The translations under genes and the position numbers were made by a program. The notes under the pieces were generated by a model. The model was not told where the DNA came from. It saw only the letters and a list, made by a program, of their open reading frames with translations, and did not search any database. From NCBI RefSeq assembly GCF_047496725.1, contig NC_132970.1, positions 4,098,001 to 4,162,000 of the forward strand: DNA of 64,000 bases. Reading direction: 5' to 3'. Numbering within the stretch: position 1 is the first letter of the stretch; each line of letters begins with the position of its first letter. Below, one piece after another: positions 14,435 to 28,452 of the stretch. The stretch comes from Anoplolepis gracilipes (taxonomy: Eukaryota; Arthropoda; Insecta; Hymenoptera; Formicidae).

Positions 14435-15083
14435 CAAAGAGTAACCCCAAAAACACACGTTTTTTCGCCCATTTTTTGGCCCTCGAATTTCAAATCAAAC
14501 TATATGCCAAACAATTCTATATAATGGGACATTAATCTCAGAAAAAATTTAAGTTGAGCATAGCAATCTTTTAGTCGAAAATTGCATCTGAAAAGATATA
14601 GTTCTGAAAATAACGCAACACGCGTTTCTTCGCGATTTCTAACTAAAGGGTTAGTCCTATCCAAAAAATGAAACAGACCTTTTTTGTGCAGAATTTTAAG
14701 ACAAACATCTTTTATTTAAAATATTTTTTCGTATCTGCATTCGTTTTCGAGAAATTCAGTAAAAACTGTTATGAGCGTAGTTTTAAATTAAGCAACCTTT
14801 AAAATATTAAGCAACAGGGATGGAAGAGACAGGAAACTATTTTGACTAATTCTAGTCAGACCCCCACTGTTATCAAAGAAGTATTGACTTTCTTTTTGTG
14901 TCTACAGTGCTTGGACGATATTGAGAATTTGGTCACTTTGACCCCCCGTATCTCTAAAACTACCTCTATGCTCAACTTAAATTTTTTCTGAGATTAATGT
15001 TCTATCATATAGAACTGTTTGGCATATAGTTCGATTTGAAATTCGAGGGCCAAAAAATGGGCGAAATTTGGGGTTACTCTTTG
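14435..15083. mobile_element. Foldback (long-TIR) non-autonomous transposon
   Basis: A left arm of about 129 bases (14435-14563) is repeated in inverted orientation as a right arm of about 118 bases (14966-15083). Shared blocks include CAAAGAGTAACCCCA at the tips, CCATTTTTTGGCCCTCGAAT, the block around ATATGCCAAACA, and AAATTTAAGTTGAGCATAG at the inner ends. TAT flanks both tips (14432-14434 and 15084-15086) and may be the target duplication. The ~400-base centre has no sustained open frame. It resembles a MITE or foldback element. The superfamily cannot be assigned from the tips alone. Confidence 0.8.
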
Positions 15084-18000
15084 TATACAACATAGAGAAG
15101 TTTAAAAAAATAAAAAACATATACTTGACTTTTTTTACTGTAAAATAAAAGTTTATCACTCATCAGACGATGACACATTACATGTTGGAAGAGAAAAACT
15201 TAAAACGCGATATGGAATATATTCGAGTCAATAAGTTGTTAAAGAAATAATTGCCTTCCACATAAATATTACAATATACGAATAAATTTCCATTTTCCGA
15301 TTGTTTCAATTTCTATTTCAAATGAATAAAATGTACAATATATCTGCTTATATAAATAAATGTTGCTTTAGTTCGATTACGAATTGTTAATATATGAAAG
15401 TTAAATAAACGTACTGACTTATAATAGCTAAAATTATTAAATAATAAATATTTAGTATTATTAAATAAGGACTAATTGAATTTCTTCTTGATGCTTGTTA
15501 TAATCGCTTGAAGAATAATAACGAAGTGGTCATTATCCGCTTTTTGTTGTGCGAGATTTTTATTAAGATTTATTAAAAATTATTTTTTTATTAAAGAAAC
15601 AATCATTAAGCTGTAATTATTATACGTTTGACCTAAATGTTTGTTATTAATTACAATCTCTTGTTTTATTTTAATACATATTTAATTCATGTCATTTGCT
15701 TAACATTGAATGGAAGATTGTCAGAAGTAATAGATGTGTAAATCGAATGATACTCTTTTCAGTGTTCAAAAAGTTATTTTATTTTACATTCACAATATAA
15801 ATCTCAGCTAATAAAAATGTTACATAGAAATTTACTTTTTTCTTCTTAAATCTTATCTTTCCTAAAATTTTGCGTACATAGAAAGCTAAAAGACATTTTT
15901 GTTTTATAAATGTATATGTAACAAATTATATTTATATTTTATTATTTATTATTGTATTAATACATGGTGTTTTATAAGAAATAAGTAATAAGATAAAGTA
16001 TTAAAATTATACTTTTTTTTTTAGAAGAGCTTATGAGTGCCTTAAGATTTTATTATCTTATATTTAGTACTTATTTTTTTATCTTGTTGTTTGCTTCAAC
16101 AATGTTATAACAAACACTTAAGTTTTTCGATAAGATTTGCGTATTTTAATTCTGTGCCAATAGTTTTACATTGCTCTTGGCTATTAATCGCTAGGTTTTA
16201 TAATTTACATGTGAAATTGGATGCATTGATTTTTTGCGATATATATATGTATCTATTGATAGTACTCACGTATCTTTATCTGATGGAGCATTGTGATGAC
16301 AAAAATGTTCTAAATTAACTGGGACATTTAGATTGCGCGATACCATTTAGAGAGTTATATAAAATAATATAAATTATATTTTGTAAAATCGTTATTCATC
16401 TATTCGAATCGGAAAATGTATTTAGTCCATTAACCGGTTTCGTTAAATATTATTTTATTATCTTATTCGTATACGTTATTCTTTTGACTCCTTTTATTTT
16501 CTACGCATATAAAACCTGCAAAGAAGAACAATTCCTTGGAATTACAACTATTTTATCGCATTAAAATGCGCTCACTTTTGTACAATGGAAGTCGCTCAAT
16601 TTCACAGCTTGCTATTGAATGAGTGTAATGAAACAATTTCCATAAGAGAAAGCGTAGATTAGAGAAACGGCAAGAATTTGAAGGAAACCACAAAGATTAT
16701 GTATAAATTCTGCTATTACAATAATTGTCTTACCGTTGTTTGAGATATTTAATAACAATCTTTCGTTTTATTCAGTGGTTTCTCTTTGTTTCCTTTTGAC
16801 ACTACTTTTACGTATATCATAGTATACAAGTTATAAGCAAAATATTATTGTATTATCAATAATTACTTTTTACTTTTTTATTGAAATTGAGACACATATA
16901 ATAATGCGAAAAAGAATATTAATTTAACTAACTTTTTATACATTACCATAATAAGATTAATTATAAATGTCAAGATTTTATCTTCTCACTCTTGAAGTTC
17001 ATTCGTTTATTTATTATACACTCAAAAAAATATGATTAAAGACAAAAACAAAAGCCACTTGATCATTCACAGTGTGCTATTCATTTTCCAGAAGGATGCT
17101 TAAAATGAAATTTTACAACTATAATACGGAATATGGGTCATTTTTTAATATTAGATAAGTGCAACTTTTAAAATAGATTTTGCTATAAGAGATGAGAAAT
17201 AATGGAAATGCGTGTTATAAATTATAAAGCTTGTTTTGGATTCAAGATCTAAGCTTCTGCTTAACGCGGATGCCTTTGAAAACTATTTAGTCGTATTATC
17301 TTTAACTCAAAGCATCTCTTGAATTAAAAAAGAAGAACGCGATTCTTCCGCTGCGCGTATATATCGTCGAAAGCAAACGGGTGGGCTAAAACAAAATACG
17401 TGTTCCGTTTCACGACGTACGAAAGAGAAGCTGCTGGCTCGAAACACTTACGGAAGAAAAGAGAGGAAAACAAGGATAAAGAGAGGGAAGATCGAGCGAG
17501 ATGCGTCCCGAATGCTTCCTCTTTCATCTAAAAGAACTAAAGAGCATCAGTGTGCATACCGGAATGTTTTCCAGGTATTGTTGGGAAGAAGAAGGGCGGG
17601 GAGATGCATTCCTGTTAAATCATTCGTAAAATCATAGGTGCCTTCACGACACAGTGCGATCTTTCCGACGTGAAAACGAAGGCATTTCTCCGTGCAACAG
17701 TCCGTCCATTTTGAAAAATCAACAAGATTGTCAGTAGCAAAGATATCGCTTGCTTGCGAGAAAATACAAAAAGAATTTTGGCATCGCGTGTAAAAGTCTA
17801 TGATAAATGGCAACATATCTCTTTTATACATAGTTAAGAGAATTAGCACGATTTAAATATTGTTCAAATTTTGCGTTGTTAAACCATTCGTGACATCGTA
17901 CATACGCCTACCGTGGCCGAAAGAATGATTTTAAATAATTATACTTTTTGCAATTACTCTCTTTTTTTTTTTTTTTTTGAGTATAGCAAAAATTATGAAA

Positions 18001-18479
18001 CTTTTTTTTAAATATTCAAACATAAGTAGGATGCGCGTTGTTGAAAATTTTATAATTCTGTAGAAATTTAAAATTATGTAAAGTTATATAAAATAAATTT
18101 ATAGTTGTAGCTACAAAATAAATCGCATCGAGGATAGTGCGCCTAAATGTACTTTCTAACACCTGTGAATTTTAATTTTGTTTAACTTTTTCTAATAATT
18201 TCTAATAATTTTTTTAAAACTTTTTCGAATAAATCGATTGATGAAATATAATCATTGAAAATTATATAAATATTTGAAAACGTCCGTCATTTATTACAAT
18301 ACGGATGGATATAATATATAGATATTACACATGCAGTATAGCAAACTCATACCAATACTCAAGAGAATTGTACTTGATACATATCGAGGGTTTTATAGAG
18401 GCGTACGCCCGAAATCGTAACTTTACAGGAATAAGAAAAAAAACTATTTAAATTCGCATTTGATATATAAGAATAAATA

Positions 18480-18750
18480 TTTCAAAATATTTCTATATTT
18501 AATATTTCGAATATAAGGCTCTTAATATTTAAAAAACACGCAACTATCAATCTGGCGAATAAAAGCCATACGCAGATGTTAATGCGTAAATTTCTTAGAA
18601 ATTAATTTTTTCCGTGAAAATTGAAACGTGCACAGGGCACATATTTTACTTGGTGTATTTACCAAGAAAATTCTTATTTTTGAGAATTCTATACCCCCTC
18701 TTTACTCCCTTAAAAGACGTAGGCGAGAAAAATAACGGGGCGAAATCGCT
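18480..18750. repeat. Dispersed repeat, copy 1
   Basis: Clearly related to 60340-60610. Shared landmarks in the same order are TCTGGC, ATGCGTAAA, GAAATTAAT, GTGCACAGGGCACATAT, TTTTTGAGA, CCCCTCTTTAC, GACGTAG/GATGTAG and CGGGGCGAA. The copies differ by substitutions and small indels. No coding frame is shared, so I read it as an old interspersed repeat. Confidence 0.75.
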
Positions 18751-19599
18751 GAATCAGAACTCGAACATCGTTATTTCAATATTTATTTTCATAATTATTA
18801 GACCACTTAATACGTTGCAGCTTTATAAGATGCAAGATATATAGAACTTTCATATGTCTTAATATTTCATTTCTTTAAAATTGAAGATATGTCCGAAGAT
18901 ATAACCTAACTTGTATGTGTTATGAAATCTTCGATATAATATATGGTTACTAAATTAAGGATTGCTCAACTGGTTGACCTAGATTAACGAAGTAATTCAC
19001 AGATCCCTATGGATTACGATATACTAATGATAATAACTAGTATCTCGGATTAGTAAAGCCCTTATAGATTATACATTCCTATGACAATCGGCTGACTAAT
19101 TGAAATTGATTGATACATATATGAATTTTTAATTATACATCTAATTGTTTTTTTACAAATTTATCTGTCATTTATTAGCGATGAACGATATGTGTTCCAG
19201 TGAAGCTATTCAAAGATTCTAAACAATGAAAAATTAATTGTTGAAATAGAAAAGAATGGAATAATGATATGTCAGATATGTTGTAACAATGACGAACATT
19301 GAGAAACAAAACTAAGAAGATTTCTTTCCTCGCGGAAAAAGGAAATTTTATCTTTTTGCGATTTAAAGCAAAAATATTCATTATATTAGAGAAATTTGTC
19401 GGAAATTGTAAAAGTTTTATGCTGTAGAGAAAAATATATTGCCTGTATTATACACTATTATCACGTACAAAACTCAATAAAGATTTGCTCAAAGCAATGA
19501 TAGAAAAGGGTACTACGTAATATTAAAATTTCAAGATAATTCAACAGGATAATTATCTCGTCGTACGTTTGAGTCTGTTAATTAAGTACGTTCGCCTTC

Positions 19600-19601
<2 letters not shown>

Positions 19602-19654
<53 letters not shown>
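19602..19654. repeat. (CT)n microsatellite, ~53 bp
   Basis: Near-pure CT dinucleotide tract at the left edge of a GC-richer island (19.66-20.9 kb). It gives rise to a poly-Leu/Ser open frame that I do not regard as coding. Confidence 0.95.
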
Positions 19655-19659
<5 letters not shown>

Positions 19660-20930
19660 GTGGCAATCAAAAAGGTTCTGGGAGACATATTCATTATCTC
19701 GTGGACCATCGATTTCGACGTTCTTACCCGGGGGAATTCGCGGACGTCGGTCGGCCAAGTCGACGACGACCTGGAGTTAACAGCGCGAGTTTAAAAGTGA
19801 TTTATCTCTGATTTATGGAGGAAAGAGCACGGTACGCGGAAGCCGAAAGTTTCTCGGCTTCTCGGCGACGAGGCGGAAAGAATTATCGGTCGGGCACAAT
19901 GGACAGGCGGTGATATCGTTTACACGTCGAATCCCACGGTCGTCCGTTCTGTAAGAAGACAAAAAGAATGTCGGCTGCCGGAATGTTCCTCGCCTTGGTG
20001 GAAGAAAAAAATATCGCGGCTTTTGCGAGCTCGGCGGATTTTCAGAAGGCCGAGCTATGCTAGAAACGGAAACGCCGCCGTTGAGACGGTTGCAGTTGAG
20101 AATGCAGTTGAATTTTTTTACGGTGGGAGAAGTTTGTAATGAAAAATTTAATTCGCCGAGAAAATGGGAGAGTTATTCGCAACAGAATATTTTCGCTACG
20201 GTAAGCATTTTACCTGCTTCTGCACATCACTGTTCATTCTCCGCCTTCACGGTCTTTGATATTTCTCGTTTTAAGAATATTCTCCTCGTACCTTATACTA
20301 GGTTATCTGCCAATAGTTCGTGTGTGCTTTATATTCCTAAGCTTAATGAGGAACTTGATGCAAATGTATCGACGTCAATCTAAGTTCTTGTTGCTGTAAC
20401 GCGTGGTATAAACGCAATTTATCTAAAAGCACTTACACATTATTGGCAAGATTCCGCCTCGCTACGTTCCTCTTGGCCGCATGCGTTTGCGAAATCCCGC
20501 AGTGAAATATTCATGGCGACGGTATTCGCAACTACCAGTAGCGTAATTCCGCCCACGATTCGTAGGATGTCGATTCAAAGTAGAGAAGGTAACTTCGTTT
20601 CACGCGGACGAAACTTTTCTCTCCCCGTTTCCAGCGGTGTTCCTCCCTTTGAGCTGACGTCGAAACGTTACAGAAAACGTGTCGCACTGCTCCCAAAGGA
20701 GCTTCGTCGAGCAGTCGATGTTCAGAAAATATCCGTAAGTTGGTGACGCGAGCAAAAATATTTGTCAGCGATCGAAGATCGAAGCGCATGCAAAGTGCAA
20801 TTTTGCAAAACAAATTTGCAACGTGAACAATAAGACAAAATGGTTTTATTAAGCATAACAATTCGCGCTTTGTCGTTTTGTTTGGAAAACAACGCGCGAA
20901 TGCGTTCGAAACAATTTAGGTACGCTCTTT

Positions 20931-20963
20931 TTCTCTCCTCTCTCTCTCTCTCTCTCTTTCTCT
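20931..20963. repeat. (CT)n microsatellite
   Basis: CT dinucleotide tract with a CC interruption near its start, at the right edge of the same GC-richer island as the tract at 19602. Confidence 0.85.
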
Positions 20964-23610
20964 TTTGTCTTTTTTTCCCTCTTTCTTTTTCTCTCTTCCC
21001 CTCATCGGTTTAACGCTTGACGCAAAAGGGTGTCGCCGATGTATCCCGTTGTCTCGCATCACGCCAACTCTATTCCGGAAACAGTCGGAAGTAGGAAGGT
21101 ATCAGCTGGCTGAAGTCTGAAGCTGAGAGTTTCAGGTCTTGATTGCACGATTCATAACGTTCTCAGAATCCGGGTTCAGTATTCGTTCTGCCCATCCTTT
21201 AGCTTGTTCCAGTCCTATTCTCAGTCGTCACGGCACGACGACGATGGATTCTCACATCCGGACAAGGTGGATCGCTCGTTACGGTCGAAACTCGAATTTG
21301 CGCCAGGATAGAGAACGATCAAAGGATTATGTCGGATTAAAGAAACGTGTAGAGTGCTTCTTTATGTGCGAACAAGGAGCACCCTTTATAATTTATCATT
21401 TTCTATGTAGAATCATTTATTTCGCAGTGCACGAGCAATATTTTAGCAGAACATTTAAAAGTATTTTCAACGTTTTCGCATTTGCAAGCTACCATCTTTT
21501 CTATTCACAATCTGGAAAATGTACCTTTTTTAAGGAGTTAAAAGGTACTTGAATGAGGAAAATCACGAGGGCATAATGATTTAAAAAAAACTTCGCACTA
21601 AATCGGGATGAAAACGTCGACCATGTAAGAAGTATTTCATCTAACTCGGATATAACGGATTAAATTGAACGGAGAAATTTAACTTTTCTTTATTTCAGTG
21701 CACCTAATACATTTTGTAATCTATTAAAATATATTAAAATAACCTGCTATATTTAAAGAGATTAATTTTCTTTCGCTTTTTCAATTTTGCATCGAGTGCC
21801 TACATTTTTATCTCGTTATTTCATACTGTCAGTTTTCCGTTTCTATGATGCAGAAAACTCCACCATTGAACTCTCCGTTATAGTTGATGTACATACACGC
21901 TATCTCTATATATGCATCTTTATAGATATATGTCCTTTGAGAGCGATGCTGAACTTTCACAAGCGTTCTGCAAACAAGATCGTAGGATCCTTTTTATTTC
22001 CTCATATCTTTTAGTAGACTTTTTAAGTATTTATTTTTTAATTTTATAATTTTTAGAGTTTATTTATAATATTTATAATATTTATATATATTTTAAGTCA
22101 CCGTATTTACAACTATTGCATTAAAAATGATAAAAAATTTACTTTTATGAAAACAATTTGAAATTACTATTCATATGCAACGCAATAATACAATTCCTTT
22201 GCGATACGTGTAACATGAATACATTATGATATAATGTAGACACGCAAACTGTCATTTTCCTTGAATGGACCATAAAACAAGGCGAACGCGTCCCTTATTT
22301 GGCTTTAGAACGTGGATGGAGACACGTGCGGCCAATTGAAGTTCCATTTCACAAAAGTTGCTCCGGCAACTTCCCAGCGACCTCTGCTCCCGGACTCAAC
22401 TCGAGGAGAACCGTAGAAACCTCTGTGACGGTAATTGGGGACAAATAGAGAAAATACTTTTGATAGTGGCCGCAATGACGATCATCCCAATGTTCCGTAC
22501 GAGCGGTTAGACGTTTCATTAAAGGATATTGCCGTTGCTCAGAAAGAGGAAGAGGGGAAACAGGGGGCTGCAAACTTCTTAAGGGTGGACCGGTTACAGT
22601 ATGCCAGTTTGACGACGCCGGGTTAGTGAACCAGTGAGAAGGTAACCCTCTTTCCCCCAATCGTTGCTCGAGAAATCTCCGATAAGATGTTGCCAATTAT
22701 TAGATCATCGATGCGAGCTACAATCAGAAGTATCGAATCAGATAAAAGATTAATTAAAATTGAATATTTTCGGAGACGATATTGCGATGAAGATATTATT
22801 ATACATATATATTTAATATAAAGTATATATTTGATATATTTTTGCAATATAGTTTTTCTTTTTCTTTCGTGATAGAATGTCTTATCTAAATTATTATTTA
22901 TCTGAGATTGCGTAGTATAAAATCATGTGTTTTATATTCCATAAAAATTAATGTGCGTATTGTATTTATCACGATCGTTTTAAATTTCGAGCTGCCATAT
23001 CACTATTTCAAAGTAAAATGAAAGATATGCTCACTCGCACAAATCAGAAAAAGCTAAAAGTCTGCCTCTTCTTTTCCGCCGTTTCCACTCCGTTATCTGT
23101 TTGTGCCGTCAACGACTGACATGGAATACAGACGAGGTTAACAAGGTTGTCAGAATGTTGTTTGAAACCTTACAAATAGAGATGTAAAAATACAAGTTAT
23201 CATTGTGCTTCGTAATGTAATAAGCGAATTGTTACGTTAATATTCTAAGTTTTTTATAATATTACTGTTTATTAGGAACGCGGCTCTTTCATTATCGGTT
23301 TGGCGTTTGTCCACTTCGTTAACCTTTTATAAAGCAAGTTTGGAGAGATTTAACGACGTCGTTGTCGCGAGAAAGAGAAAATGGAGAGCGAACAGTAGTC
23401 TGTAAGAAGCTGAGGCTTTATTAAAGCCTCCTATAATATTAAAGAGGTCAGGATATTACTCGCTTCTCGTACGTGCTTATACTCGCGAATATAACGGCGA
23501 TTTTTAGAACATTTAGACTATACTGAACATATATTGTACATTCTTGTTATATATTACAAGATTATATAAAAATATTGCGCACTATTACACCAGCATATGT
23601 ATTTCATTAC

Positions 23611-23631
23611 TATATATATATATATATATAA
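23611..23631. repeat. (TA)n microsatellite
   Basis: Pure TA dinucleotide run in a strongly AT-rich part of the 17.4-kb intron. Confidence 0.85.
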
Positions 23632-26600
23632 ATATTATATAAATATATAAGTTTATAAAAGAGATAAAAATGGTTCTATCTTATACATATGTATATGTAT
23701 ATGATATATAAAAATGTGATTATATATTTATATCTATTATTTAACAACAGAAAAATAATTTAAATTTGTGATTTAATCTTTCTTGTTATTTTTATAATTA
23801 TTGTCTAGTAGAGATGTAACACTTTGTTTCTTTTATCGCAGATTCTTATTTCCAGGTTTAGTGACTTCAGTATACAGTTAACTGTAAATGAAAAGCATTT
23901 TCAGTCAAGGCTCGTTGTTACTAGGCGTACGGATTGCAAGCATGTTTACTGCAGTTGACTTGTTGTTACGGCGTAAGGTAATCACGCTACCGTGTACGTT
24001 TCAAACGAGATGCTCTCTCTTGAACGCCGTTATACTTCACGGCAATGTTCCCTTTCGCGAGAAGCGCCTCGTTCCCGTTTAGGCTGCAGGGTGAGAACCA
24101 AGTGACCGAGCTGTCGTTTCGTGGTTACGACATCGTTGCCGTATCAGTGTATATTGCCAGTGAAAGAGCCTCGAACCCTCTCTCCTATCGGTCTATGTCG
24201 GTTCCGCGGAAGAGGCGAATTTTGTGAGAGCGCGGAAAGGGGAAACGGGCGTGTTCGAGAGGATGGGTTTACCCACAGAGCTCGGTTTTAGGCCAAATTA
24301 AACATGAAGCTGCGCGATCGTTCCGGTTTGTGGAGTGTTTCCTTCACAGGAGATTCAACGCCAGGAATTGAGCTTGGCATGCGTCTTTTCTCATACCATC
24401 GTACAATATTTAAACGTTTAATTTTATATCATCGTTAAAACGTGTATAAACCGCAAAGTCAGAAACATTAATGCTGATCAAAAGGGAGGAGAGAGAGAAT
24501 GAGAGAAAGAGCGAGTTACTTCCTCATCTCTCTTTATTCGTCTAACAATAAAATTTCAAATAATATATAATGAGTGTTACATAGCATGGCCGAGTTAAAT
24601 GATTCATAGAACAGGATATAACATTTAAAATAATGATTTAATTTACTTATTCGTTTTACAATCATTTGTGAAATATTTGCAAACCAGCTAATTAAAACAG
24701 TTATGTGCTCCACATTGTGTGCTCTATCAAAATTATCTTCTGCTAAATGTACACTACAATCAATTGTGACATTATTCCACACAGAGAGCTTGTATTACTC
24801 ACAATGGAAATTTGACGTATGTTGCAGGTCGTTGCATGTCATCGTTGATACGCATCACTACTTTTCTCTCCCCTTGTTACCCGCGGTTTACCGCGTCAAA
24901 TGACGATATTAATTAATTAATTTGTGAGAATATTAATATTATGCGAACGTAGAACGCGTGCGTATTCACTATTGCATGCAAAAGTAAAACTGACAATGAG
25001 AGAAACGCAAAAATAAATATTTGTAATCTTACAATTAGATTATTATTTACGTGACAACAGTATTATTAATGCGAGATACTATATGTTACTAGATATATTT
25101 AAGTTTTGTAAAAACATGTAATTTAATAATTAATTTAATAATTAATTATATTATTATGTTTAAATATTTCTGGAAAACAACAAAAAGTGAAAAATATAAA
25201 ACATTTCAACATAATATTATTTAGCAATTTTATAAAATTCTGCATAAAACTTGTATAAATATTCCGACGTTAATCAACGGTTATTAATATCTGAATAACA
25301 GTCAACGCTTTCAGGAATAAAATGGAAAATGTATTGATATAAAACAGAAAAGAATTGAGGAAGAAAACTTAAAGAAAACTAGGACTTCGAGTTATCTGAA
25401 AATAACGAGCAAACTCTTAATAAGAAAGTGTAGCGCTTCATATAATCAATTAGAACTCCAGAACGAGTGAGATGCTAATGGAGAGAAGGGAGGGAGTTCG
25501 ACTAATTGTAAGTACAAACTAGAGCAAACTAGTGTCGAGTCGAGTGAACGCGTCAGCCTTCTCACTGGCTCTATTTATATCGTTACTCCATCGAGTCATG
25601 CGTGTAAGTGCAAGCAATCACAAATCGTTATTCTTAGTCATCCTATCTGTTCTATATCAAATTTATATATTTTAGAACAAAATACAGTCAACGTTCCTCA
25701 TTCGAAAGGAATAGATTTCGCCAAAATATCGCGAATATGGGATAGTAAAATGTATGAAAGTGAATGCGTTTCAAAGAAATTAAACATTAAGAAATATTAT
25801 TAAAAAGGATGATTTTATTTTAAATTAGTAATCAAACACATACTCAATATGATTGTATAATATTTTCTGAAATTTATATGTTATTAAAATTGCAAATTAC
25901 TTAAGTATTAGTGGACGATTGATTAAAAATTTATTTAAAAAATTTGATAATTTTTAATTTTTTCTTTTTGTTTTGCGACACTTTGCAGACTCTTGAATTC
26001 AAACTTATATTCGGTCATTACTTCTTTTATCTTTCTTTTAAAAATCATTTTTCTTCAATAAAGAATCAATTTTCATGAAGAATTTACAAAGATAGTATAG
26101 AATTGATCGTAAATACAGAATTTTTTAGTCGCAAATAAACAAAATAAAAAGAGGGATTACAAATTCTTACTTCACAAATATTGAAAACACGAATAGTCAA
26201 CTAGCTTTGACTGTATATTCATGTGTTTTTTTAGTAGTTTAAAAATAGAAAACAATCTACTGACCTTTCTGAAATATACATATAGGTGAGAGATATGAAA
26301 AGATTTTTTGTAGAATATTGAAGAAAAGACAAGCTTTATGTAAAATTATTAAAATGAGATAAAGATTTTATCATTCATTTATCTTTTCCTATCGTTATTT
26401 TGCATTTGTTTTATCGTTCGAAGGCCCATTATTTACAAGTTAGGATAAATGTCTCCCGGCCATTCTTTGTTTTGGAGAATTGCCCATTATCCCTCGCCAT
26501 AAATCTGACAGATGCTGAAGGAATCTATCGCAAAGTGGTCATCGTAATCTCTGTTATCTTAAGCAGACCCTTCAGTTATGGTTCCTTGCTTCCAGTAGGG

Positions 26601-26915
26601 AAAGCCTACTTCGGACTTGGCTCTCATTCCTCTTGACACTGACGGAGTATTGTTTCCTCGAGCAAGATTTCCTCCGGGTCCACTTGTTACAAGAGCAGCA
26701 AGGATAGAGATATGACAAAAAAGGATGAGATTGTAATGAAATGTCAACTTAGTGTTTATCTACCGCAAACTTCGTTTGAACGTTCGATTAGCAAACAATA
26801 TATCGGATTTGATACAAAACAATATTTTCGAAGACATTTTAAGTAATACCGATAACATTTCTATTTTTTTCCTTTTTTTGCACGAATCATTAAAAGCACA
26901 TTATATATTTTGCTT

Positions 26916-26963
26916 GCGTATTTCACATATTTCATACTCGCGTATTTCACATATTTCATATTC
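26916..26963. repeat. 24-bp tandem duplication
   Basis: A 24-base unit beginning GCGTATTTCACATATTTCAT is present twice head to tail, with one substitution between the copies. It is short and recent-looking, with no associated gene. Confidence 0.8.
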
Positions 26964-27677
26964 ATGCCAAAGTTGAAGGATAAATGCTAATTGTTATTCT
27001 TCTCTCTGTTGTTTTGCTATAATTGAATGATTAATTGCATCTCCGTTCTCGCGCGCCGTTGAAAGCATATATTCATCAATGTCTCTCGTACATCTATAAT
27101 TACAGTTCTCAATAATAATTTTAACGTCGGTTATGAATCATAATGTCATTTATTTTCAATGCATCTTTGAATTATTTGTCAAGCGCATCGGAGAATAATA
27201 TATTACTAAAGAAGGTATCAACAATTTGCGCTCAATAATTATGATCAATTTAACTTTACGCTATATTACAATATTATACAAGAATTATCAAATATTTAGG
27301 TTAAATTATTCAAATATATGTGTAATTAATTATGACATTTTAACATATGGTAAAATTCAAATACTCTTACGCACACAAATGCATTTACGCACCAGTAGCT
27401 AAAGTCGCTAGATATGTTATCTTGATGAAATATTTGAAATATTGAGAAAAGCTTCGATTTAAGAAACAGAATCCCAACATATTCCTTCAGAAAGAACTTT
27501 ATATCGAAAATTCGTTGATTTCTCACCATTTCTGTCTCTCATTTCTGTTGCCCTGGCAGATTGTATCCCTGCGATTCTCTGTGGAATTAATTCGTTAAGA
27601 GGTGGGAGGTTGGCCGTTTCACCGTGATAGACGGGGTTCGTAAATTTTAGAGGTACACCTGGTACTCCAGCCCAGTA

Positions 27678-27704
27678 GGACGGAAGGAAGGAAGGAAGGA
27701 AGGA
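27678..27704. repeat. (GGAA)n microsatellite
   Basis: Six tandem GGAA units in a GC-richer intronic island. On the minus strand it reads as a Phe-Leu-Pro-Ser repeat inside an open frame of 111 codons (27459-27794), which has no recognisable domain. Confidence 0.85.
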
Positions 27705-28188
27705 AGAGAGATGAGTACGACGGGTAAATCTAGCTTCCGGTAGCAGGTCGGCTTCTCTAGCTGGAGTTGATCCTTGAGAATCTCGGTTATTCACTCGTGC
27801 TAGACTGTCGATAACTTGGATACAATCTTAACTCTGCCCACTTTCGTTTCTCTTTCGCACTTTTATATACTCGCTCGTTTTTGTCCGTCATCTCGTTTGC
27901 CACGAAGATCTTCGGTTAGGTTTGGCTTCTTCACATATCTTCTGGATCAGTCTTCTCGTTTTGTATCACTAAAACCAATATCATGCTGTCGCTTCGTATT
28001 TTCTGAAAGGATCTAGGCATAGTCTTTGTCTTTATTGCGCTTCTATTTTTCCCTTTTCGCTTCTAGGATAAGAGAATCTCAAACAACGAGTTGCTTTCAT
28101 ATAACCGCAACTTGTTGAATGAATAAAATTTTTGAAAACAAGATAAAGTTTACGTGCTTGAATCTTAAATTAGTATAGTGTATAGAAC

Positions 28189-28199
28189 ATACACACACA

Positions 28200-28257
<58 letters not shown>

Positions 28258-28275
28258 AATATATATATATATATG
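28189..28275. repeat. Compound (AC)n-(TA)n microsatellite
   Basis: About 65 bases of AC with a single AT interruption, followed by about 20 bases of TA. It lies roughly 100 bases before the acceptor of the TMTC exon at 28379. Confidence 0.95.
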
Positions 28276-28378
28276 TACATTAAAAATGCAAGTACTTATG
28301 TCTGGCATTTATATATCGATCAACGCTGCTGTAACATTATAACATTATTACTATATCTCATCTTATTTTATGTCGCAG

Positions 28379-28452
28379 GTAACTGGCATCGTAGGCAGAG
28401 CGGACGTTCTAGCGTGCATTTTCTTTTTACTGTCCTTCCTTGCCTATCACGG
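28379..28452 (+). CDS. Tmtc1: TMTC-family protein, exon B
   Basis: Acceptor GTCGCAG ending at 28378, donor GTGAGT at 28453. The 74 bases give 24 codons plus two bases, continuing in phase 0 from exon A. The product begins VTGIVGRADVLACIFF and ends FLAYH-G. With exon A this rebuilds the HPVHTEAV-x-GIVGRAD motif, one of the strongest TMTC signatures, followed by a membrane helix. The GRAD block abuts the lumen-facing active region in family models. Frame, phase and conservation all agree. Confidence 0.94.

Larger units (their letters stand above)
11023..28378 (+). other. TMTC intron, 17.4 kb
   Basis: Bounded by GTAAGT at 11023 and GCAG at 28375-28378. The HTEA|V junction it interrupts is contiguous in TMTC proteins. 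Contents: a piggyBac-type MITE (11897-12510), a foldback element (14435-15083), one copy of a dispersed repeat (about 18480-18750), long CT tracts, and an AC/TA microsatellite just before the next exon. GC-richer islands are at 12.9-13.1 kb, 19.7-20.9 kb, 22.3-22.6 kb, 23.9-24.4 kb and 27.5-28.0 kb. Open frames of 60-150 codons occur throughout (for example 13395-13847, 21139-21552, 27459-27794), but none shows a recognised domain. Otherwise this is AT-rich filler. Confidence 0.85.

Noticed and set aside
17547..17849. 100-codon minus-strand open frame with several Cys
   Set aside because: No signal peptide and no cysteine pattern matching a known peptide family.
19569..19811. 80-codon frame with a Leu/Ser repeat
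   Set aside because: It is produced by translation of the CT microsatellite.
21139..21552. 137-codon plus-strand open frame
   Set aside because: No recognised domain or signal. It spans the edge of a GC-richer island and is likely fortuitous.
22349..22696. 115-codon minus-strand open frame, with a FTNP string also seen in the minus frame at 27459-27794
   Set aside because: The resemblance is limited to a few residues and could not be extended. Both are in GC-richer islands and lack splice or start context.
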